NCBI RefSeq assembly: GCF_024448955.1
Contig: NZ_JAMOIH010000013.1
Coordinates: 1 to 64,000 of the forward strand
Source: Stutzerimonas stutzeri
GTDB lineage: Bacteria; Pseudomonadota; Gammaproteobacteria; Pseudomonadales; Pseudomonadaceae
DNA: 64,000 nucleotides
Reading direction: 5' to 3'
Position numbers and translations under genes: made by a program. The notes beneath the pieces are model-generated. The model made no database searches and was not told the DNA's origin. It saw nothing but the letters and a program-made list of their open reading frames with translations. How positions within the stretch are numbered: the first letter of the stretch is position 1; every line of letters begins with the position of its first letter. Positions 39,224 through 49,908 of the stretch are shown here, in pieces.

Positions 39224-41041
39224 TCAATCCACTCGCTCAATCCTCCCCGCAACACTCCCACCAAACGGCTGCGGCAATCCTTCGATGTAATCCACCAGCG
39301 CATCCAGATCCACCGGGCCGACGACGCGGTTGGTGCCTTCGGTGAGGACAGTGAAGTTGTCGCCGCCGCTGGCGAGGAAGGAGTTGACCGTGACGCGGTA
39401 GGTCGCGGCGGGGTTGATGGGTGTGCCGGTAGCGTCGCGCATTTCGATCACGCGGTTGCCTTCGGGGCGGCTGGCGGACCAGCTGTACTGGATGCCGGAT
39501 GGCTTGAGGATGCGCGCATAGCTCTGGTCGATCCATTGCTGTTCCAGCAGCGTTTTGATCTGCGCGCCGGTCAGGTCCATGGAGACCAGATCGTTGGCAA
39601 AGGGCTGGATGGCGAACAGTTCGCCCCATGACACCTCACCGCCCGCCAGATCAGCACGGATGCCGCCCGGGTTCATGAAGCTGATCTGCGCATCGGTGGC
39701 CATACGCTGGGCATCGGCGATCAGGTTGCCAAGTGCCGATTCGCCCGCGGGCGTTTCGGTGCGGGTGATGTCGCCTTGAGCCACGCCTACCAGGCGCGCC
39801 ACCAGCGGCTCGACGCGGGCATCGGCCTCTGCCACCAGCGCGGCGACTGCCGGGTCCGGCGACAGGCCGGCGCCCTGGTCGGCCCAGGTGGTGATTACGG
39901 CGGCGGACTTCTCAACGATGTCGCGGCTCCGGCGGCTGACCACCAGTTCGATATCGGCGTAGGCGGTGCCGGCCGAGAACGCCTGGGTCACGAGGATCGG
40001 TTTGCCATTGGCGTTGGGCACCAGGGCGTTGGTGAAGCCATGGGAATGGCCGGAGATGACCACGTCCACTTCGTCATCCAGGCGCTCGATGATGTCGACC
40101 ACCGGGCCGGTGACCGTGTCGGCCTCTGGGTTGGTCGGGCCGTCGTAGCTGGTCTGCTGGCCGCCCTGGTGCAGCGCGACGACGATGGCGCGCACGCCAT
40201 GCCGGCGCAGCTCGGCCACGGACTGGTTGATGGCATCCGCCTCGTCGATGAAGCGCAGGCCGGCGACGCCGCTCGGCGAGACGATTGACGGGGTTTCCTT
40301 CAACACGGCGCCAATCACGCCGATGCGCACCCCGTCGCTGAAGTAGATGGAATAGGGCGGCAGCAGGGATGCGCCGGCGCTTTCATCGATCACGTTGCTC
40401 GACACCATGGGAAAGCGCGCGCCTTCCCAGGAGGCTTCAAGGAACGGCCCGTTGCGATGATTGCCGCCGGTGAGCTGGCGCAGCAGTTCCGCTTTTCCGT
40501 TATCGAATTCGTGATTACCGAGCGTGCCGAGCAGGTTGCAGCGCTGCTGAGCGAAGGGCTGCACGCTGCGCGGCATGTTCATCTGGCGGCTGAAGGGGCG
40601 GCAATGAGGGTTGGCCAGCAGGTTGAAGAAGCTGATCGACGGCTCATCACGCAGCAAGGCGGAGTTGGGCGGGGAGGCGCCGACCTGATCGCCGTCGTGC
40701 ACGATCAGGGTGTTCTCGTTGCTGGCCGCCTTGAGGTAGGCGGCCAGTACGGCCGCACCGCCTGCCGGCCGCCCGGCCACGCTGCGCGGCGACAGCTGGC
40801 CGTGGAAGTCGTTGATGCTGAGCAGATTGATCGACACCACCGGCTCGACCCGCCAGTCCGGTGCGCGCCAGCTGCGTCGCTCGCTGGCCTGCTGCCGGGC
40901 CTTGAGGCCTTCCAAGCGATCTTCACGGTAATCCTGCTCGATGGAGCCGTGCTCGGGCTGTATTTGAGTTTGAGCCAGAGTCGGGCCGGCGAGGCCGACC
41001 AGGCTTGCCGCGAACAGCCAATCCAATATGCGCGTACGCAT
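39224..41041 (-). CDS. Secreted bifunctional metallophosphatase / 5'-nucleotidase
   Basis: Periplasmic enzyme of 605 residues with a signal peptide (WLFAASLVGLAGPTLAQ). The metallophosphatase domain (about 70-340) contains SINDFHGQL (D-x-H), HDGDQVGAS, GTLGNHEFDNG and GHSHGF. The C-terminal 5'-nucleotidase substrate domain (about 380-580) contains SFMNPGGIRADL and SFLASGGDNF. It dephosphorylates extracellular nucleotides, salvaging phosphate and nucleosides. ATG 41041 with GAGGAAC is chosen over the longer frame to 41176. An insertion between metal motifs (NPHCRPFSRQMNMP) is unusual in length. Close to pnuC/kinase, it could supply nicotinamide riboside, which is speculative. Confidence 0.9.
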   Translation of the reverse strand: MRTRILDWLFAASLVGLAGPTLAQTQIQPEHGSIEQDYREDRLEGLKARQQASERRSWRAPDWRVEPVVSINLLSINDFHGQLSPRSVAGRPAGGAAVLAAYLKAASNENTLIVHDGDQVGASPPNSALLRDEPSISFFNLLANPHCRPFSRQMNMPRSVQPFAQQRCNLLGTLGNHEFDNGKAELLRQLTGGNHRNGPFLEASWEGARFPMVSSNVIDESAGASLLPPYSIYFSDGVRIGVIGAVLKETPSIVSPSGVAGLRFIDEADAINQSVAELRRHGVRAIVVALHQGGQQTSYDGPTNPEADTVTGPVVDIIERLDDEVDVVISGHSHGFTNALVPNANGKPILVTQAFSAGTAYADIELVVSRRSRDIVEKSAAVITTWADQGAGLSPDPAVAALVAEADARVEPLVARLVGVAQGDITRTETPAGESALGNLIADAQRMATDAQISFMNPGGIRADLAGGEVSWGELFAIQPFANDLVSMDLTGAQIKTLLEQQWIDQSYARILKPSGIQYSWSASRPEGNRVIEMRDATGTPINPAATYRVTVNSFLASGGDNFTVLTEGTNRVVGPVDLDALVDYIEGLPQPFGGSVAGRIERVD

Positions 41042-41309
41042 TGCGAGTTCCTCTGTGCGGTGGGGTGCGACCGAAATTAGGAAGCGCAGGTGGCAGGTTG
41101 ATGACTGCTTGTTGGCGTTTTCGCGAGAAGCGACGTGCGGTTTATCGGCAACCGGGTGCGGCAGTCGGTTGCGCAAGGCATTGGCACTGCGAAGAAGAGG
41201 GCTGGCCGTTGCTATAGCGGGGTCATGTCATCCGTCGCTGGCCGTGCCTGGCGCCGAACGCTCACAGCGGGCGTCCGGTCGGTATTAGCAACCATTGGGA
41301 GATCTGACG

Positions 41310-41801
41310 ATGACGATATCCAGCAATCTGTTTTGGGGTGCTTTGGCGCTCGGCTTGGTGACAGGCATGCGCAGCACACTGGCGCCGACGATGACCAGCC
41401 GAGCGCTGGCAGCTCATGACGACATCGATGAAGCAGACGAGCCGGCGCGAACGCTGGCTTCGCATCGCGCCCAGCAATTTCTGATGCCCATGGCCGCTGC
41501 CGAATTGCTCGGCGACAAGATGCCTTTTGCGCCGGATCGGACGATTCTGCCTTCGATGATGTTTCGTGCGTTATCAGGCGGCGTGACCGCGGCGGCGTTA
41601 GCTGGTGCACGGCGGGAGTCGATTTGGCTACCGGCGCTGATCGGCGCGACGGCGGCGCTGGTCGCGTCAGAGATCGGGCTCAACCTGCGCAAGCCTTACC
41701 AGAGCAATTCGCTGGCGAACGCCGCGCTGGGGCTGGCTGAAGATTGTGTGGCGCTGTCGATCGGGAGCGCTGGGTTACGGCGGGCCTTGGGTAAGCGATG
41801 A
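41310..41801 (+). CDS. DUF4126 family membrane protein
   Basis: 163 residues. The N-terminal helix with the conserved ALGLVTGMRSTLAPT, then ADKMP-like GDKMPFAPDRTILPSMMFRALSG and further helices (AALAGARR..LPALIGATAALVASEIG), are the DUF4126 pattern. Integral membrane protein of unknown role. ATG 41310 with GGGAGAT. Confidence 0.72.
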   Translation: MTISSNLFWGALALGLVTGMRSTLAPTMTSRALAAHDDIDEADEPARTLASHRAQQFLMPMAAAELLGDKMPFAPDRTILPSMMFRALSGGVTAAALAGARRESIWLPALIGATAALVASEIGLNLRKPYQSNSLANAALGLAEDCVALSIGSAGLRRALGKR

Positions 41802-42012
41802 TCTTCCGGCGCCAGGCCTGAAGGCGTTGCCGTTGTTACCTTCGGGCTGTTGCCAGCTGAGTGGTGTATCAAAAGGCTCAACCTATCCCGAGCCTGGACC
41901 GGGCACATAGGCGTTGAGTGAGCTGTACCCATTGAAAACTTCGGCTGCTCTCGTTTTGACAATGATTTGAGACAGCCACGCTACGTTTCGAGCGGCTACA
42001 GCCCTAGATCGA

Positions 42013-42042
42013 CAAAAAAGGACCGCAGCGCGCGGCCCTTGG
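42013..42042 (-). terminator. Terminator of the general stress protein gene
   Basis: Read on the minus strand, AAGGGCCGC / GCGGTCCTT forms a stem (one mismatch) followed by TTTTTTG, 20 bp after the stop of the 42061 gene. Confidence 0.85.
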
Positions 42043-42060
42043 TTAATCAAAAGCCAGCAC

Positions 42061-42855
42061 TCAGCTTTGCCGCTTGATCACGCATATCCGGTCGCTGCAT
42101 GTTCCCGCCTGGGTGGGATCCATGCCTTGCGTCGCGTCGCGGGCGGCAACGCTGTCGCCGGCTAGGCCGCCACCGGTCGGGGAGGAGGTGGCGGTGGTTT
42201 CCGGGTAGCCTGTCCCGGCGCGTTTGGCGGCGGTGCCTACATCGTAGCGGCCGGTATCGCCGGAGCCTGTGTGAGCATCGACAGTGTCGCCTGTGCCCGC
42301 TGCGCTGCCGCCCAGGGCGCCCGCGTCGAGATGCCTGCTTCCTGAATGACCCGCATCACCGGTGGTATGGGCGGTCCCAACGAAATGCTTGTCGAGATGG
42401 CTGTCGCCGCCCGTCGCGCCGGCGTAGGGGCTGGTCGGCCCGGCATAGCCCGGCGTTGAGCCGGAACCGGCACCGTTGTCATCAATGCTAATGGCGCCGT
42501 TGTACTCCAGCGCATCACGCGCCCTGACGAGTTGATCATCGTCGTATATATCTACTGCGAGCACCGTGGCGCCTCGGCGCACCGCCTCCGGATACGCCGT
42601 GGCGTGGCGGCGATGGTCTTCATGCGGCTCATGGCCGAACAGCGACTTGAAGAAATGCGCGACCTTGGATTCGTGATGCGTGCGGTCCACGGTGCTGCCT
42701 GCGGTGGAATAGGGCGTGTCGTAGCCATGGATTTCCGCGCTGTCGGCGCCTACGGTATGGATCTGCTCCCGAGCAATGCCCCTAGACATCAGATCGCCAT
42801 AGGTGCGGCTGGCGTCGGTTGGCGTTGCGAACGCTGCTACCAATGTGTGTTTCAT
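42061..42855 (-). CDS. YflT-like general stress protein with Gly/Ser/Thr-rich tail
   Basis: 264 residues. The first ~115 residues form a heat-induced stress protein YflT-type domain (HTLVAAFATPTDASRTYGDLMSRGI... GATVLAVDIYDDDQLVRARDALE). The remaining ~145 are low-complexity, rich in G, S, T, D and H, ending in CSDRICVIKRQS with two cysteines. Such tails are intrinsically disordered; the two C-terminal cysteines are odd. ATG 42855. Likely stress-induced by family analogy, but no promoter motif is identified. Confidence 0.72.
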   Translation of the reverse strand: MKHTLVAAFATPTDASRTYGDLMSRGIAREQIHTVGADSAEIHGYDTPYSTAGSTVDRTHHESKVAHFFKSLFGHEPHEDHRRHATAYPEAVRRGATVLAVDIYDDDQLVRARDALEYNGAISIDDNGAGSGSTPGYAGPTSPYAGATGGDSHLDKHFVGTAHTTGDAGHSGSRHLDAGALGGSAAGTGDTVDAHTGSGDTGRYDVGTAAKRAGTGYPETTATSSPTGGGLAGDSVAARDATQGMDPTQAGTCSDRICVIKRQS

Positions 42856-43006
42856 GATTCACCTCGCGTTGTGTTGAACAACTGGGTATGCGGAGCGCTG
42901 CGCTTATAAGGGCCTGACGACAGGTCAGGTGCGAGCAGCCATGAACGTTGGCCGCTTCGGCAGCTATCAAGAGCAACGCCCGTGAACATTGGGTCTGGCT
43001 GCAGGG

Positions 43007-43052
43007 CCATAGTTCAGAAATGCATAGTTCAGGATGCATAGTTCAGAAATGA
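43007..43052. repeat. Short tandem repeat, three ~15 bp units
   Basis: CATAGTTCAGAAATG, CATAGTTCAGGATG and CATAGTTCAGAAATG follow one another directly. Confidence 0.75.
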
Positions 43053-43261
43053 AGCATCGGTGGTTGGCAGGCTGGCCGCTATCGCACAAGCGCCGTGGCG
43101 GTTTCAGTTGGCTTGGTCAGTGCGGGGCACGGGTCTGCGAGGGTTGTCTAGGCGCTGGCCATCGGCGGCGCTGGGGTAAACGGGTTGCGGGGTCGAGGCG
43201 GGTGGTGGCGGCATCGTGGGCTGGGTGTCGCATCCGCCGATGCTAGGACATTGTGTGGGAA

Positions 43262-43292
43262 GGGTGGAAAAGGCTTCGCCGTTTTCCACCCC
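43262..43292. repeat. Palindromic repeat GTGGAAAAGGCTTCGCCGTTTTCCAC
   Basis: Near-perfect hairpin immediately downstream of the YghU-type gene, the same family as at 35389-35418. It could also act as its transcription stop, although no T-run is seen. Confidence 0.75.
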
Positions 43293-43322
43293 TAGGATGT
43301 GGGATCGGAGGTCTCCGACGGC

Positions 43323-44165
43323 TCAGTCCAGATCGGACGCGCTGTGCCGCTCGGGCGCCTGTTCCGACTCTTCGCCCCAGGTGCGATTGACCTTGCGGCC
43401 GCGGATTACGGCAGGGCGTTCGGCCACTTCGGCGGCCCAGCGCTGCACGTGCTTGTAATCCTGCACCGAAAGGAATTCGGCAGCGTTATACAGCTCGCCC
43501 TGCACTAGTACGCCGTACCAGGGCCAGATGGCCATGTCGGCGATGGTGTATTCGCCGCCCGCGATGTAGCGGTTTTCGGCCAGTTGGCGGTCCAGCACAT
43601 CGAGTTGACGCTTGACCTCCATCGCGTAGCGGTTGATCGGGTATTCGTACTTTTCCGGCGCGTAGGCATAAAAATGCCCGAAACCGCCACCAAGGAAGGG
43701 TGCTGAGCCCATCTGCCAGAACAGCCAGTTAAGGGTTTCGGTACGCTCTACTGGTTCGGTCGGCAGGAAAGCGCCGAATTTTTCCGCGAGGTAGACGAGA
43801 ATCGAGCCGGACTCGAACACTCGCAGCGGCTTTCCTTCGACACCGTGATCCGCCAGCGCGGGGATCTTGGAGTTCGGATTGATCTCGACGAAGCCGCTGC
43901 CGAACTGGTCGCCGTCGCCAATCTTGATCAACCAGGCGTCGTACTCCGCACCGGTGTGGCCGAGGCCGAGCAACTCTTCGAGCATGATGGTGACCTTCAC
44001 GCCGTTGGGTGTGGCCAGCGAGTAGAGCTGCAGCGGATGCTTGCCGACCGGCAGCGCCCGTTCCTCCCGCGCTCCGGCGGTCGGCGCATTGATACTGGCG
44101 AACTTGCCGCCCGACGGTGCGTCGTGCGTCCAGACCTTTGGCGGTACGTAGGTGGTATCAGGCAT
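43323..44165 (-). CDS. yghU: YghU-type glutathione S-transferase / disulfide-bond oxidoreductase
   Basis: 280 residues. A ~45-residue N-terminal extension precedes the thioredoxin-like GST domain (LYSLATPNGVKVTIMLEELL; substrate-binding ESGSILVYLAEKFG), followed by the all-helical C-terminal domain (YIAGGEYTIADMAIWPWYG with the N-capping motif). The TPNGVK segment replaces a catalytic Ser/Tyr, as in the Nu-class YghU/YfcG proteins, which reduce disulfides using two bound glutathiones. ATG 44165 with GGAGAT. Confidence 0.88.
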   Translation of the reverse strand: MPDTTYVPPKVWTHDAPSGGKFASINAPTAGAREERALPVGKHPLQLYSLATPNGVKVTIMLEELLGLGHTGAEYDAWLIKIGDGDQFGSGFVEINPNSKIPALADHGVEGKPLRVFESGSILVYLAEKFGAFLPTEPVERTETLNWLFWQMGSAPFLGGGFGHFYAYAPEKYEYPINRYAMEVKRQLDVLDRQLAENRYIAGGEYTIADMAIWPWYGVLVQGELYNAAEFLSVQDYKHVQRWAAEVAERPAVIRGRKVNRTWGEESEQAPERHSASDLD

Positions 44166-44303
44166 GGCGATCTCCTCGAAGGGGTTTGACCGGGGATGTG
44201 CGTAGCATCCTACGCGTTCAGCCCGCGTGGTCGAAATCGAGCTGGTCGATATTGGTCATCAACGGCCGATGGTTGGCGTTGTTCATAGCTCCGCGACGTC
44301 CAC

Positions 44304-44371
44304 GGTGGGCTAAAGCCCACCCTACGTGGGAGTAGTGCCATGCCATGTGTAGGGTGGGCTTCAGCCCACCA
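44304..44371. repeat. Inverted REP pair on the left of the RAYT gene
   Basis: GGTGGGCTAAAGCCCACCCTAC (44304-44325) and GTAGGGTGGGCTTCAGCCCACC (44349-44370) form a REPIN immediately downstream of the RAYT gene. Confidence 0.88.
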
Positions 44372-44385
44372 GGTTCCTAGCCGGC

Positions 44386-44910
44386 CTATTCACCGAATAG
44401 GCCGTCCGCCCCAGCGCTGCCTGCCCAATCGCTTGGCAGTAGCCCTTTCCCCACGTACCGATTGAAGCTCGAATAGGGCCAGTCGGCGACGCGCTCTACC
44501 AGCCCGTGCTTGATCGGGTTGTAGTGGATGTAATCGACGTGTCGCTGCAGGTCCAGTGCGTCACGGATCTGGTGCTCCCAGTACCGGCGCTGCCAGATGC
44601 CTTTCTCTCTCTTGCGCGCCTTGCTGGGGCTTTGGACGGCTGTGGGGAGCTGGCGAGAGAACGTACTTTTGAACAGGCTCCAGCGACCGGGGTAGTCGGC
44701 GTCGCCTTCGGGGAGAGTCCAAATGGCGTGCAGGTGGTCGGGCAGGATGCAGATCGCGAGGGTTTGAAAAGGGCGGGCGTGTTGTGTCTGGCGGTAGGCA
44801 TGGCGAAGCAGTGCGATTTCTTCAACCAGTAGCCGAGAGCGGCGTTCTGCCAGGGTCACGGTGAAAAACCACGTGCCGCCTGGCACCTGGCTTCGGCGGT
44901 AGTTGGTCAC
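44386..44910 (-). mobile_element. REP-associated tyrosine transposase (RAYT) gene
   Basis: 174-residue Y1 transposase-like protein of the IS200/IS605-related RAYT family, which cuts REP hairpins. It begins NYRRSQVPGGTWFFTVTL; the HUH metal-binding motif reads PDHLHAIW, and the candidate catalytic Tyr lies in VDYIHYNPIKHGLV. The C-terminal WPYSSFNRYV is also typical. The start is GTG 44910 with AAGGAGG; the frame to 44973 has no similarity. Inverted REP pairs flank the gene on both sides, as expected for an element acting on that repeat family. The frame is intact, so it may be active. Confidence 0.9.
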
Positions 44911-44956
44911 GGAGGCCTCCTTGCCTTCATGGATGCGGGCAGGGCATATCGGAAAA

Positions 44957-45029
44957 GGTGGGCTGAAGCCCACCCTACGGTCTCAGCCCGCGGAGAAACT
45001 TTAGATGTAGGGTGGGCTTTAGCCCACCA
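44957..45029. repeat. Inverted REP pair on the right of the RAYT gene
   Basis: GGTGGGCTGAAGCCCACCCTAC (44957-44978) and GTAGGGTGGGCTTTAGCCCACC (45007-45028) lie just upstream of the RAYT start. Confidence 0.88.
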
Positions 45030-45083
45030 CGGGTGCTATGAGGGAGGTATTGGTGGGCTGGGCGCCGCCCGGTCCACCATACG

Positions 45084-47239
<2,156 letters not shown>

Positions 47240-48163
47240 ATGAGCCAAAATCTTCCTCCCCTTAACGCACTGCGTGCGTTCGAAGCGGCAGCGCGCTTGC
47301 AGAGCGTAAGCCAGGCGGCAGTTGAGCTCAGCGTGACTCACGGTGCGGTCAGCCGGCAAATTCGGTTGCTTGAAGACGACCTTGGCCTGGCCTTGTTCAG
47401 TAAAGAAGGGCGCGGCGTAAAACTCACCGATGCAGGCATTCGCTTGCGGGATGTGGCGGGGGAAGCCTTCGAGCGGCTGCGCGGCACCTGCCAGGAGCTT
47501 CGCCAACAAACCGCAGATGCTCCGTTCGTGCTGGGTTGCCCCGGCAGCTTGCTGGCGCGCTGGTTCATTCCCCGGCTCGATCGGCTTAATCGTGAACTGC
47601 CGGATCTACACCTGCAGTTATCCGCCAGCGAAGGCGAGCTGGACCCGCGTAAGCCTGGTCTGGACGCCACCCTGTGGTACGCCGAGCCGCCGTGGCCGGC
47701 GGACATGCAGGTGTTCGAGCTGGCCGCCGAACGCATCGGCCCGGTGCTCAGTCCGCATCATCCCAATTGCACCGCGTTGCGTCAGGCGCCGGCCGCGGCG
47801 CTGCTTGGCGAAGCGTTGCTGTACACCACGTCCAGGCCGCAGGCGTGGCCGGCCTGGGCGCAAGGCAACGGTATCGACCCGGCCCGTCTGCAAATGGGGC
47901 AGGGCTTCGAACACCTCTACTTTCTACTGGAAGCGGCGCTGGCCGGCTTGGGCGTGGCTATCGCGCCGCAACAGCTGATCATCGACGATGTGCGCAAAGG
48001 GCGCTTGCTGGCGCCCTGGGGCTTCGTCGAAACTCGCGCCAAGCTGGCGCTGTGGGTGCCGTCGCGACGGCTGGATCGGCGCGCCGAGCGGCTGGCCGAG
48101 TGGCTGCGCAACGAGCAGGCCGGAATCGAATCGGTGGAAAGTAGCCTTGGCATGACTAGGTAG
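47240..48163 (+). CDS. trpI: LysR-type activator of trpBA
   Basis: 307-residue LysR-family regulator. The N-terminal winged helix-turn-helix reads [39 protein letters not shown] sequence (about 9-60), followed by a periplasmic-binding-like inducer domain. Placement divergent from trpB identifies it as TrpI, which responds to indoleglycerol phosphate. ATG 47240 with CAGGAAA. Confidence 0.93.
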   Translation: MSQNLPPLNALRAFEAAARLQSVSQAAVELSVTHGAVSRQIRLLEDDLGLALFSKEGRGVKLTDAGIRLRDVAGEAFERLRGTCQELRQQTADAPFVLGCPGSLLARWFIPRLDRLNRELPDLHLQLSASEGELDPRKPGLDATLWYAEPPWPADMQVFELAAERIGPVLSPHHPNCTALRQAPAAALLGEALLYTTSRPQAWPAWAQGNGIDPARLQMGQGFEHLYFLLEAALAGLGVAIAPQQLIIDDVRKGRLLAPWGFVETRAKLALWVPSRRLDRRAERLAEWLRNEQAGIESVESSLGMTR

Positions 48164-48209
48164 CAGCCCACGAAATTTGGTCGACGAACCCGGCGGGCCG
48201 GGGCAGTAG

Positions 48210-48274
48210 GTAGGGTGGGCTTTAGCCCACCGTTGTAGGGTCGTCGTGTGCTGGTGGGCTGAAGCCCACCCTAC
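48210..48274. repeat. Inverted REP pair between trpI and galE
   Basis: GTAGGGTGGGCTTTAGCCCACC (48210-48231) and GGTGGGCTGAAGCCCACCCTAC (48253-48274) separate the convergent trpI and galE. Confidence 0.85.
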
Positions 48275-48278
48275 GGGT

Positions 48279-49343
48279 CTAACTCGCCAATGCGGTTTCG
48301 GCGGTCGCTGCGACCTTCTCGGCTGGGACCTCCGTCGCATAACCCTGCGGATTACGGCTTTGCCAGCGCCAGGCGTCGGTGAGCATCGTCAGCAAATCCT
48401 TATCCGCCTGCCAGCCAAGTTCTTCGCGGGCTTTGGTCGGGTCGGACCAGCATTGGGCGATGTCGCCAGGGCGGCGTGCCTTGAAGACGTGGGGCAATGG
48501 CCGACCGATGACTTCCTCGAACGCGGTAACCATCTGGCGCACCGAGTAGCCACGGCCGGTACCCAGATTCCAGACCGATACGCCGCGAACCAGATCCAGC
48601 CGCTCCAGCGCCTTGAGGTGACCCTTGGCCAGGTCAACGACGTGGATGTAGTCGCGCACGCCGGTGCCATCCGGGGTTGGATAGTCGGCACCGTAGATGC
48701 TCAGCTGCTTGCGCCGACCGACCGCTACCTGAAGCATGTAGGGCAGCAGATTGTTTGGAATGCCGTTGGGGTCTTCGCCGATCAGGCCGGACTCGTGCGC
48801 GCCGATGGGGTTGAAGTAGCGCAGCAGGGCGATCGACCAGCGTGGGTCGGACTCGGCCAGCCCCTTGAGCACGTTTTCGGCCATCAGCTTGGACTGGCCA
48901 TAGGGGTTGGTCGGTATGCCGGTCGGGCATTTCTCGGTGATCGGCATCCGCGGCGAGTCGCCGTAGACGGTCGCCGACGAACTGAATACCAGCCTGAAGA
49001 TGCCAGCTTCGGCCATCGCCTGGCACAACGCGATGCTGCCGCTGACGTTGGTCTCGTAATAGCGCAGGGGTTCGCGCACGCTTTCGCCCACCGCCTTGAG
49101 GCCGGCGAAATGCAGCACGGCGGTCACAGGATAGGAGGCGAACAGCGCGTTGAGCAGCGACCGGTTGCGCACGTCGCCTTTGACGAATTGCACCTTGCGA
49201 CCGGACAACGCCTCGACCCGGTCCAGCGCCACCTTGGAGCTATTGCATAGATTGTCCAGCACCAGCACCTCATGGCCCGCCAGGAGCAGCTCCAGCACTG
49301 CATGGGACCCGATGTAGCCAGCTCCTCCCGTTACCAGAATCAT
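48279..49343 (-). CDS. galE: UDP-glucose 4-epimerase
   Basis: Extended SDR enzyme of 354 residues interconverting UDP-glucose and UDP-galactose. NAD motif GGAGYIGSH at the N terminus, SSSATVYGD, catalytic YGQSK, and LRYFNPIGAHESGLIGEDP. ATG 49343 with GAGGTGG; the frame to 49379 is less likely. Divergent from the glycosyltransferase-glf operon, for which it would supply UDP-galactose, the substrate of Glf. Confidence 0.93.
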   Translation of the reverse strand: MILVTGGAGYIGSHAVLELLLAGHEVLVLDNLCNSSKVALDRVEALSGRKVQFVKGDVRNRSLLNALFASYPVTAVLHFAGLKAVGESVREPLRYYETNVSGSIALCQAMAEAGIFRLVFSSSATVYGDSPRMPITEKCPTGIPTNPYGQSKLMAENVLKGLAESDPRWSIALLRYFNPIGAHESGLIGEDPNGIPNNLLPYMLQVAVGRRKQLSIYGADYPTPDGTGVRDYIHVVDLAKGHLKALERLDLVRGVSVWNLGTGRGYSVRQMVTAFEEVIGRPLPHVFKARRPGDIAQCWSDPTKAREELGWQADKDLLTMLTDAWRWQSRNPQGYATEVPAEKVAATAETALAS

Positions 49344-49908
49344 GTTTCCACCTCGCGTGAGAATTCTTTCGACGCGCACGGAGACTGCGGCTGGCCGTAT
49401 GAGCGCGGTCGCTGCATGGATCTCCAGGGTTGGGTTCGGCGAACCGGGCGGTGCTACTGCAAGAGCACGCTGCGCCGGTGCCGGGGTAAATCATGCGTCC
49501 TGTGATAAGGACGGGAGAGTTGCGGCCAAGTTCCAACGAGACGACCGCCAGCCGATGACCGACCGCTTTGCTGTCGCAGTACGCGGTTGAAATGGCGCGA
49601 ACAGTCGAGGTGCAACGACCCACGCCGGCTCTATAGCTGCTAGATGAGCAAAAGACGCGGTGCAGAGGCTCCAGACGAACCTTCGGCGGCGGCCTTCGAC
49701 TCTGCATCGCCGAGCGCGCTCATGCACAGCAACCCGGCAAAGGGAACCTTGGCTTGCCCGGCGTCGTCCATAGCCCGCGGGCTGCGCTTGGTACGCCACG
49801 AGCGTCATAGGCAGCGAGCCCCGACTTTTTATGTGTTTGCGCAGGCAGCGCGGGCCAATGCGATGCAGCAGAACGGACTCTGAAGATTTCGCGATCCGAG
49901 AGGTGTTC
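49344..49908. promoter_or_regulatory. 565 bp divergent leader between galE and the glycan operon
   Basis: No credible gene on either strand. The region must hold the promoters for galE and the 49.9-55.5 kb operon. The length is unusually large for this compact neighbourhood. I do not see a clear sigma-70 or sigma-54 pair. Confidence 0.4.

Larger units (their letters stand above)
42856..43322. other. 467 bp region between stress protein and GST genes
   Basis: No gene I can support. It holds three imperfect tandem copies of CATAGTTCAGAAATG (43007-43052) and a palindrome GTGGAAAAGGCTTCGCCGTTTTCCAC (43262-43292) shared with 35.4 kb. A minus-strand frame (43104-43289) encodes a proline-rich 61-residue peptide, but it overlaps the palindrome and lacks a ribosome-binding site. 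Confidence 0.5.

Noticed and set aside
43007..43052. CRISPR-like short repeats
   Set aside because: Three directly adjacent ~15 bp units without spacers: an ordinary small tandem repeat.
43104..43289. 61-codon proline-rich minus-strand frame downstream of the stress gene
   Set aside because: No ribosome-binding site, overlaps a dispersed palindrome, and no similarity that I recognise. It remains only a weak possibility.
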